Part shown: in pieces, positions 57,276-64,000 of the stretch
How positions within the stretch are numbered: the stretch's first letter is position 1
Layout: the number at the start of each line of letters is the position of its first letter
NCBI GenBank assembly: GCA_016213785.1
Contig: JACQZQ010000044.1
Coordinates: 1 to 64,000 of the forward strand
Source: Acidobacteriota bacterium
Lineage (GTDB): Bacteria; Acidobacteriota; Blastocatellia; Chloracidobacteriales; JADJPF01
Direction: 5' to 3'
DNA length: 64,000 bases
Translations under genes and position numbers: made by a program
The notes under the pieces: model-generated
Told to the model about the DNA's origin: nothing
Seen by the model: the letters and a program-made list of their open reading frames with translations, nothing else
Database searches by the model: none

Positions 57276-58655
57276 TTAAGATAAAGGCTCTTTTTGACCT
57301 GATTGTTTTCCATCAGATCCAGTTATTGATAAAGGACTTATTTTATTCTGAGACTGAGAAAGATCTTTTTCATCAGATTCAGTAATTTTTGTACTATTTG
57401 TCTTCTCAACTTGATCACTAGTGGTAAAACTTAAAGAAGCATTATTTATAGGTTGGTTTACTTTATTTTCTTGCTCTATGTTTGGAATTTCTAGTGTAGT
57501 AGAGCTTACACGAGCTTTTTCTAAAATTTCTGGACTTGTAAAATCAATCTTTCTAATACCTGAATTAAAAAAATCTGCTCTTGTCTCTATTTGAAGGGGT
57601 TCTTGTTTACTACTTCCAACACGGATATAGACCTCTTGTAGTTTTGTTAATAAGTTTTTAGAACGCAGTAAAGATTCTTCTAGTGAATTAATTACTAAGG
57701 TAAAAGTGTTACCATCAGCCTCAATAGAAGTACGAAGTGAACGGTCTTTTATAATTTGGTCTGCAAGATTGCGTCTTAAATCTTGTATATATTGCTGCAT
57801 TTGTAGAATTAAATTATTTAATTGCCCAACTAAAGGATTTTGTAAATCCTTAGCAATTAAATGCCGCCCAGTTTGCAAATTATGGAGCATTCTTGCCGTT
57901 TCCATACGCAGACGAGCTTGTTCTGAAAAATAAAGCTCTTGAAATTTATTATGTACTGCAATGTTCATACGAATAATTTCTTCTAAAACGGCAGGAGCAA
58001 AGAACATATCTCCTAAACTGATTTTATAATCACGAAGCTGAGAAATTAGTTTTCCTTCAATTAGATTATTAAAACTACGAGCATCCGTAATTACACGACA
58101 AAGTTGACGAAGGCGGGAAACAACTGCTGTTTGGACAAACTCTAATGACGATGTTAACTGAGTTCCACAGATTTCTAATAAAATCGCCTGCACATTGTCT
58201 TTTACTTGTCTTTGTTTAATATTATTTATTGAGTTAGTTACCTCAGAACAAAAACGTGTAACTAATAAATCTATTTTGTCTCTATCACTTTCATCTTTAA
58301 TGGGCTTACTAAAATAATATTGAATAATATGTTTTAGAGAGCTTGAATCTGCTTCACCAATTCTTTCAAAAAAACGCCGCATTACAGAAACCGAAATACG
58401 AGAATCAACAAGTAAAAGCTGTACTTGAGCATCTTCTAAACTTAGCTTTATTTTTTCTACTAACTCATTTTCAGGAGAAATATCTGTAGGCAATTTTTCT
58501 ATCTGTCCTTGTACTTGAGCCAAGCCTAAATCGGAAGTCATTTCTTTTTCAAGCATTATATTTTGCAGTGAAGTAAAAAACTGACTAGTAGCCCAAAGTA
58601 TAGCTAATTGAGCAGATAAATCTTCTTTTTTAATAGGCTTATTTTGCTCTGTCAT
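57276..58655 (-). CDS. Hypothetical helical protein
   Basis: 459 residues, no signal or membrane segment, almost all predicted helical from its heptad-like pattern (MQQYIQDLRRNLADQI, SLEESLLRSKNLLTKLQEV). The last 100 residues are Ser/Thr/Lys/Gln-rich and look disordered. No family was recognised. It lies 12 bases after the isopropylmalate-synthase-like gene and three bases before the peptidase, so it is part of the operon. A scaffold role is possible but not supported by any motif. Confidence 0.75.
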   Translation of the reverse strand: MTEQNKPIKKEDLSAQLAILWATSQFFTSLQNIMLEKEMTSDLGLAQVQGQIEKLPTDISPENELVEKIKLSLEDAQVQLLLVDSRISVSVMRRFFERIGEADSSSLKHIIQYYFSKPIKDESDRDKIDLLVTRFCSEVTNSINNIKQRQVKDNVQAILLEICGTQLTSSLEFVQTAVVSRLRQLCRVITDARSFNNLIEGKLISQLRDYKISLGDMFFAPAVLEEIIRMNIAVHNKFQELYFSEQARLRMETARMLHNLQTGRHLIAKDLQNPLVGQLNNLILQMQQYIQDLRRNLADQIIKDRSLRTSIEADGNTFTLVINSLEESLLRSKNLLTKLQEVYIRVGSSKQEPLQIETRADFFNSGIRKIDFTSPEILEKARVSSTTLEIPNIEQENKVNQPINNASLSFTTSDQVEKTNSTKITESDEKDLSQSQNKISPLSITGSDGKQSGQKEPLS

Positions 58656-58667
58656 AATTTATTAAGG

Positions 58668-59879
58668 TTAAACTAATCCTAGAATGTCTGTGTCGGATAA
58701 AACACAAGAGGCTTGCTTTGCTGCTTTAAAAATTTTCTCTACTCTTTCTTCTGTAGCTTCAATACCACGTCTTTGTAACCAAAAGACAACATTAGATTTA
58801 CCGCTCATTGGCCCAATTTCAATGACTTGCTCTAACCCAAATTCATGTGCAGGTACGCCAGAATATACCATATTAGCTAAATATTCATCATTTTTTCTAA
58901 AAGCTTTTATTACTGCTGCTGCATGAACTCCTGTTGCTGTACGAAAAGCATCCCGTCCAAATACAGGATAATTAGTAGGTATAGCTATTGATGTTGCTTC
59001 AGAGGATTTTCTACAATATTCACCTAGCTTCTTTAAGTCTCGCTTTATATAGCCCATTAACTGACAATTAACTAGTAATTGATCCATAGGAGTATTGCCA
59101 ACACGCTCACCCACCCCAAGTGCAGAGCCATGAACACGACTTGCACCTGCTTCATAGGCGGCTAAAGAATTAATAACTCCTAAACCACGATCTTGATGAC
59201 CGTGCCAATCAATTTTTACATCTTCACCAGTTTCTTCGATTATTTGCTTAATGAATTTAACTAGCTGGGCTGCTCCTCTAGGTGTAGCATGTCCAACTGT
59301 ATCAGAAATACAAACTCTTTTTGCTCCACATTCAATGGCAGTTTTATAAAGCTTTCTTAATGTATCAGGATGTGCACGGGTTGTGTCTTCAGTAACATAC
59401 ATTACAGGTAAGTTATGTTTTGTTGCAAAACCTACAGCATCTTCTGTTGCTTGAAGCATTTTTTCTATAGTCCAATCCTCAGCATATTGGCGAATTGGGC
59501 TAGAACCAATGAATGTACAAGCTTCTATGGCAATACCTATTTCTTGGGAAACATCAATGATTGGCTGTATATCTGCGCGAACTGTTCTTGCAGCACAATT
59601 AGGGCGAATTTTCATTTTATTATTAGCTATTTCTGCTGCCAGGTGTAGTACGTCCTGACGTGCTCTAGGCCCTGCACCAGGTAGCCCTATATCAGCAGTA
59701 TCAATTCCTAAGCTTTCCATTAAGTGTAATAACTCAATTTTCTTTTCAATCGGAGGATCAGTAACAGAGGGTGATTGCAAACCATCTCGCAAAGTCTCAT
59801 CATCAAATTCTATCTGGTGATTAGGCTTATCATCTCCATTAATTGTGTTCCAGTCATAAATAAGTTCACTTATTAACAT
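58668..59879 (-). CDS. 2-Isopropylmalate/homocitrate synthase-family enzyme (DRE-TIM)
   Basis: 403 residues, a catalytic barrel with a short C-terminal extension. Motifs are FDDETLRDGLQSP near residue 25 (DRE-TIM metal and catalytic motif), WHGHQDRGLG (metal histidines) and GVGERVGNTPMDQLL. The LeuA allosteric (leucine-binding) domain is missing, so it is either leucine-insensitive or makes another 2-hydroxy-carboxylate such as homocitrate or citramalate. First gene of the operon running to 54450. No other leu genes are nearby. Confidence 0.87.
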   Translation of the reverse strand: MLISELIYDWNTINGDDKPNHQIEFDDETLRDGLQSPSVTDPPIEKKIELLHLMESLGIDTADIGLPGAGPRARQDVLHLAAEIANNKMKIRPNCAARTVRADIQPIIDVSQEIGIAIEACTFIGSSPIRQYAEDWTIEKMLQATEDAVGFATKHNLPVMYVTEDTTRAHPDTLRKLYKTAIECGAKRVCISDTVGHATPRGAAQLVKFIKQIIEETGEDVKIDWHGHQDRGLGVINSLAAYEAGASRVHGSALGVGERVGNTPMDQLLVNCQLMGYIKRDLKKLGEYCRKSSEATSIAIPTNYPVFGRDAFRTATGVHAAAVIKAFRKNDEYLANMVYSGVPAHEFGLEQVIEIGPMSGKSNVVFWLQRRGIEATEERVEKIFKAAKQASCVLSDTDILGLV

Positions 59880-60467
59880 TACTCCCCCAATAAGAAAAAT
59901 GAATTTTTAATAAATAGGTTTTAAAAAACTAAATTTAGCAGAGAAAAACAAAAAAGCCCAGTTACTAATCCTTAGTTAAACATAGTGAATATTTTGTATC
60001 CATTGGCTAGTGACTACAAAGTTACCAATAATTAAAATTTCCCACATTAAAATAAAATGGAGTTTTCTCTAGTACCTTTATTTACAAAGAATAACAAGTA
60101 TTATAACAATGGTATGGATATTGCATAAACTCTCTACTATTGACTTGCTCAATTATTTTTAATGGCTATTCAGATTTTATTGTTGGTGAAAAATACCCCA
60201 AAATTTTTAGGTTTTGGGTTAACCTCATTATAGGTTTTACAAAAGTTAAGAAACTTTATAACTTTTCTTAATTATCTTAACTACTACTCTCAACACTAAA
60301 ATCTGAATACCTATTTTTTTCTCAATTTTTTCCTCAAATATAAAAGATTTACTGGACTCTAAAAGAAAGCTAACTCATAATAAAAAATCTTTTTCCTGTC
60401 AAAAAGTCTATTAAAATCCAACTAATTAATGACATAATTACCGAAATTTTCTTTCTGGAGGATTGGG
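59880..60467. other. Long divergent intergenic region
   Basis: About 590 AT-rich bases between the synthase-like gene and the TPR gene, holding both promoters. Small hairpins are visible (CCCAAAA with TTTTGGG at 60197-60218). A T-run GGGCTTTTTTG lies about 70 bases before the synthase start on the minus strand, but its stem is poor in that direction. No T-box or other known leader was recognised. Confidence 0.5.
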
Positions 60468-61658
60468 GTGGCAACAGCACAAAAACATATTGAACAAGCT
60501 AAAGCTTTTTTGGCTGCAAACCGCTTTAGCGAAGCAGAAAACGAACTGCGCCAAGCAATAAAATTAGACCGCAAAGAAGTCCCTGCTAGAGTTGAACTTG
60601 CTAGACTTCTTGGAATGAATGGTCAGCTTGAAGAATGTGAGCAAATCGTAGACCAAGCCTTAGATATCTCTCCTAGTGACTCTGATGCTCTTACGCTTAA
60701 AGGAATGAACTTAATTATGCGTGAGCAATATGAGTCAGCTATTGAGGTTCTACAAAAAGCCCTAGAAGGTAATCCTAAGCAATTAATGGCTCAAGTTCAC
60801 TTAGGGCTAGCCTTGCGCGAAACAGATCATATAGAAGAGTCTGAAACTATATTACGTAAAGCTGTTAGTTCTAATCCTCGCTCGGCTCAAGCTCTTTTTG
60901 AGCTTGCTCATACTCTAGCCGTAAAACAACGCGATGAAGAAGCCTTAAGAATGTTAATGCAGCTAGTTAAAACTCATCCCAATTTTACTAGAGGTTATAT
61001 TGCTATTGCTGGCCTTTATCGAAATGCTGATCGCTTAGATGATGCAATTAAAATCTGTCATCAAGGCTTAAGCACTAATCCTAGAGCTTTTGAAATTGCC
61101 AGCCTACTTAAAGACCTTTATTGGGAAAGCAGAGATATTAAATCTTCTTTACACGTAATGGGAATGATTTGTGATCATCGTGGGCTAACAGATGATTTTA
61201 TTGAATTAGGCGAAATGGCAGCAGCAGCAAACCGCCCAGAAGTCGCAGAAAAGTCTTATAAAAAAGCTATTGAGCAATCTCCTGAAGATTGGATAGCTTA
61301 CTCTGCCTTAGGTGAATTTTATGATAGTATCAATGAGGTAGAAAAGGCCGAAGAAGCTTTTCACTTATCTATTCAATATAATACCGCTAATTCCTATCGC
61401 CCTCATAATGGCTTAGGCATGCTCTACACCAAACAAGATAGTATTGAACAAGCCATTGAGCAATTTAGAAAAGCTTGTTTTTTTGCCCCAGGTGAAGCTG
61501 GGCCACGCTTTAATTTAGGGCTTGCCCTAGCTAAAATTGACCTTTTAGAAGATGCTCAAGAGGAATTAAAAATAGCGCTAGACCATGTAGGGCCAGGGGA
61601 ATTTCGTAATAAAATCTCCCAGGTATTAGAAGCCGTTGAACGTGAATTAAAGGGATAG
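60468..61658 (+). CDS. TPR-repeat protein
   Basis: 396 residues, nearly all tetratricopeptide repeats (about 10 units; e.g. AENELRQAIKLDRKEVPARVE, and EQFRKACFFAPGEAGPRFNLGL-type units). No signal peptide, so cytoplasmic. The start is GTG with a perfect GGAGG 7 bases upstream. Probably a protein-binding scaffold; the partner is unknown. Confidence 0.9.
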   Translation: MATAQKHIEQAKAFLAANRFSEAENELRQAIKLDRKEVPARVELARLLGMNGQLEECEQIVDQALDISPSDSDALTLKGMNLIMREQYESAIEVLQKALEGNPKQLMAQVHLGLALRETDHIEESETILRKAVSSNPRSAQALFELAHTLAVKQRDEEALRMLMQLVKTHPNFTRGYIAIAGLYRNADRLDDAIKICHQGLSTNPRAFEIASLLKDLYWESRDIKSSLHVMGMICDHRGLTDDFIELGEMAAAANRPEVAEKSYKKAIEQSPEDWIAYSALGEFYDSINEVEKAEEAFHLSIQYNTANSYRPHNGLGMLYTKQDSIEQAIEQFRKACFFAPGEAGPRFNLGLALAKIDLLEDAQEELKIALDHVGPGEFRNKISQVLEAVERELKG

Positions 61659-61659
61659 A

Positions 61660-61716
61660 CGTTGGGGCAGACACATAGGTCTGCCCCAACGAAACGAACC
61701 AACGAAACGAACCAAC
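61660..61716. repeat. GC-rich palindrome followed by a 13-base tandem repeat (REP/MITE-like)
   Basis: CGTTGGGGCAGAC (61660-61672) and GTCTGCCCCAACG (61679-61691) form a perfect 13-bp stem with loop ACATAG. Then GAAACGAACCAAC occurs twice (61691-61703, 61704-61716). The palindrome is much richer in GC than its surroundings. It may act as terminator for the convergent TPR and macroglobulin genes. Confidence 0.8.
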
Positions 61717-61735
61717 CTATAGATAAAGGATATAT

Positions 61736-64000
61736 TTACCGGCGTTTTTCTACAACCATAATGTTTTCTGGTTTAGCCGTAGCGCTAACTTCAGGGTTAT
61801 AGTACTGATAAACTTTAGAAGCTGTAGTTTTAGCTTTAATTGGGTACTTAGCACGCAAACGATAATTAAAGGTTAAGTTCTGTTTAGCTTGCAAACCATC
61901 AAAATAAAGAATTACTTGTTTAGGTGTAACAGTAAACTTTGTTAAACTTCCAATCTTATTAGTTGGTTTTGTTGGAATTAGCTCCTGAAAATCTTCTGAA
62001 AATATCTCAAATCCTGGCGGAATACCAAGATCAATCATCACCATATTTGCAGGCTTACTAGTGTTATTACGGATTGTAACGGTTGTTGTTGCTATATCAT
62101 CTTGAGCTAAAGTACTACGGTCATATTTAACACTAATTGAAAGCGGTTCTATGGTTGCTACATCGTCTGATCTGCTCCAAGTTCTATAATAACGGCCTAC
62201 AATTTGATAAAGCATTGATCCCTTACCAACAAAACTTATATTTATTTTGTTGCTACCAAACTGAGTGTAAGCTTTAAGGTCAAGTTGGTGCATAAGCTCA
62301 TTGTTATCTTTGTTTATCTCTAAGTCGGATACTTTTTGACCATTAATATTTACAGAAATTATTCCTTGAGTCTCTCCCCCTCCAGCTTTTTGTTGTGAGA
62401 GTATAAAAGCTTTTAATGAAAGGATAGTTGCTTGGGTTGAATGCCAATTTCCATAAGCATCTTTTTTATCAGTTAAATATTTTAATGCTTTAGTTGCAAG
62501 GTTATTATTTCCACCCCATTTGATTAATGCTTGTGCTGCAAGTGCAGTAGTTTCAATATCTGCCATTGCTCCATGTGAATAAGTAGGGGTTTTTCCTTCC
62601 TGTTTCCATAAAGCAGTTTTATCTTCTTGGGCTGCTTTAGCTACTAGGGCATTAAACATTTTACTTACCCAAGGTTGATCTTGATGGGAATCTATAGCGA
62701 AATTACTTAGGATTGCTAAAGTATAAGCATCTTCTTGACCATTTAAGTTTTTGTCTATAAAGTTTTTAGCTCTTGTAATAGCTTCGCCTTTATATCCTGA
62801 ATAAGCTAGTGCCCAAGCAATATAAGCGGTAATTCTGACTTGATCATTATGGAAATTATTAGTTGCACCTTCATCAATAAATTGTGTGTCAGGTGCCCAA
62901 CTTCCATCAGCCTTTTGCTCAGAGGCTAACCAGTTTTGTGTACGCTCAATTACTCGAGGATCGACTTCATGGACTTTTGCCATATCATAAAATTCCATCA
63001 ACCCAAATGAAGTTAATATTTTATTAGCAGGCGCTTGACCAAACCAAGAAAACCCACCTCCAGGTACTTCATAAGTCACTAAACGTTGATAACCAGTAGA
63101 TATAAACCCTTCAGCCTTAACTTGAATTTCTGGAGTAATTTTCTTGGTTGTTTTCATATAGTCTAAAACTAAAATATTGGGGTAGGTAGTTGCTGATGTC
63201 TGTTCAAAACAACCACTAGGCATTCTTAACATACTGTCTAAACCTTCAACTACTTGGCTAAGTGGGCCAGGGTAGAACTTAACTAAAATCTTACTTGCAT
63301 CTACAATTGCTGTTTCTGGAATAAGGATTTCTTTTGAAATACTATTTTCTAAACGATCATTAACAGTAATGTTCTGTTGCTCTCCATTAGGTAAAATTTC
63401 TATTTGCCTAGAAATAGCATCCCCATTTGCTATAGAATCACGATTTGTTAAACGTGCAAAAACTGTAAGTTTTCCTAGTCCTAATTTTTTAGCTTGAATC
63501 CGATAACTTGATGCTGTTACCTCACCAGAACCAACACGAACTTGTTTTATAGGATTATCATCAACTAGTGTAAACCAGTCTTCTTGTTTAAGTTTAAGTT
63601 CAACATCTTGAGTATCGCCTAAGTAATTATACACTGCAACAGGAATTGAAACTGTATCATCTTGGGTTAAAGAAACTGGTAGATCTAAGTCAATAAAGAA
63701 ATCTTGGAAAACTTTAATTCCTGCTGTGCTACTACCTAGAGCACCTTGTTTAGTAGAAGCTAGCATAGTCATACGCCAAGTAGTTATAGAGTCAGCCAGT
63801 GGGACTCTAACTAGTACTCGACCATTTTTATCTGTAACTAGTTTTGGGTTCACATAAAGAGTTTCTGGAAAATAAGAACGCACCTTTACATCTCCACCAC
63901 CTTCTCCAGCACTTGCTTGAGTTTCAGCTGATTTAGCATCATCTTTAGATTTTTTAGACTCGGTTTTAGATAAAGCTTTTTTGTCTATATTGGCATCTAA
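61736..64000 (-). CDS. Alpha-2-macroglobulin family protein (C-terminal part, start outside window)
   Basis: 754 residues are visible; the frame is open through base 64000, so the true start lies beyond the window. A Lys/Ser/Ala-rich, disordered linker (about 63884-64000) precedes the A2M domain, which begins VRSYFPETLYVNP. The thioester motif is SGCFEQTS, keeping the reactive Cys and Gln (CxEQ). The complement-like helical toroid (GSWAPDTQFIDE, AYIAWAL) and the receptor-binding-like end are present. It would be a periplasmic or envelope protease trap. Confidence 0.92.
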   Translation of the reverse strand, partial: LDANIDKKALSKTESKKSKDDAKSAETQASAGEGGGDVKVRSYFPETLYVNPKLVTDKNGRVLVRVPLADSITTWRMTMLASTKQGALGSSTAGIKVFQDFFIDLDLPVSLTQDDTVSIPVAVYNYLGDTQDVELKLKQEDWFTLVDDNPIKQVRVGSGEVTASSYRIQAKKLGLGKLTVFARLTNRDSIANGDAISRQIEILPNGEQQNITVNDRLENSISKEILIPETAIVDASKILVKFYPGPLSQVVEGLDSMLRMPSGCFEQTSATTYPNILVLDYMKTTKKITPEIQVKAEGFISTGYQRLVTYEVPGGGFSWFGQAPANKILTSFGLMEFYDMAKVHEVDPRVIERTQNWLASEQKADGSWAPDTQFIDEGATNNFHNDQVRITAYIAWALAYSGYKGEAITRAKNFIDKNLNGQEDAYTLAILSNFAIDSHQDQPWVSKMFNALVAKAAQEDKTALWKQEGKTPTYSHGAMADIETTALAAQALIKWGGNNNLATKALKYLTDKKDAYGNWHSTQATILSLKAFILSQQKAGGGETQGIISVNINGQKVSDLEINKDNNELMHQLDLKAYTQFGSNKINISFVGKGSMLYQIVGRYYRTWSRSDDVATIEPLSISVKYDRSTLAQDDIATTTVTIRNNTSKPANMVMIDLGIPPGFEIFSEDFQELIPTKPTNKIGSLTKFTVTPKQVILYFDGLQAKQNLTFNYRLRAKYPIKAKTTASKVYQYYNPEVSATAKPENIMVVEKRR

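Noticed and set aside
59945-60015. Attenuator in the leader of the isopropylmalate-synthase-like gene
   Set aside because: A T-run exists on the minus strand, but the preceding stem has several mismatches in that RNA. No T-box or leader peptide was seen.

Overview
The window is a low-GC (roughly one third G+C), gene-dense bacterial chromosome segment with no phage or plasmid backbone, no rRNA or tRNA that I could recognise, and one transposase remnant. The gene families point to Acidobacteriota, probably a Blastocatellia-like lineage. They include Ser/Thr kinases with an N-terminal zinc ribbon and PEGA domain, an ECF sigma factor beside a kinase-like gene, a DUF1501/DUF1800 pair, a choice-of-anchor V protein with a CxxCH motif, and PdxST. 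The low GC is unusual for that phylum, so the assignment is an inference. Intergenic DNA is very AT-rich and carries short tandem repeats and hairpins.

Region by region. 1-5000: a type IV pilin cut by the window edge with a textbook sigma-54 promoter, a divergent peptide deformylase, then a two-gene unit of a membrane-anchored trypsin-like protease and a 964-residue zinc-finger/membrane/TPR/FGE-like fusion. 5341-9460: universal stress protein, a small basic protein, a zinc-type CDF transporter and a Tat-exported FAD oxidase. 9541-16102: signalling block with a GAF-GAF-AAA-Fis regulator, a zinc-ribbon Ser/Thr kinase, a pseudokinase and an ECF sigma factor. 16177-20758: Ca/Na exchanger, 5'-nucleotidase, and a homocysteine methyltransferase/MTHFR fusion. 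20857-24671: leftward operon pdxS-pdxT-gntR-MBL-nudix. 25036-28932: cytidine deaminase, HNH nuclease, FHA protein, and formate-dehydrogenase-type beta and gamma subunits with no catalytic subunit nearby.

29475-41332: a small hypothetical, a leftward cassette of two FAD oxidoreductases flanking an acetoacetate-decarboxylase-like protein, then a 1764-residue pseudokinase/AAA/GAF/SpoIIE phosphatase and an unrecognised 260-residue protein. 41490-47832: DUF1501, DUF1800 and anchor V secreted proteins, YjbQ, and a collagen-like secreted protein with 87 uninterrupted Gly-X-Y triplets. 48258-54391: transposase HTH remnant, murJ, a NorQ/CbbQ-type ATPase, and a phosphotransfer chain (EIIA-Man, HPr, Enzyme I) with no sugar permease. 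54450-59879: leftward operon of an isopropylmalate-synthase-like enzyme, an unknown protein, an M20 peptidase, a class III nucleotidyl cyclase and an MBL phosphodiesterase-like hydrolase. 60468-64000: a TPR protein, a palindromic repeat, and the C-terminal part of an alpha-2-macroglobulin.

The recurring theme is signalling by multidomain and catalytically degenerate proteins: two pseudokinases, a cyclase, permease-less PTS proteins, and FHA and GAF domains. Several secreted or surface proteins accompany them. The best candidates for undescribed biology are the protease plus zinc-finger/FGE fusion pair, the FAD/ADC/FAD cassette, the cyclase operon, the orphan formate-dehydrogenase-like pair and the collagen-like surface protein.
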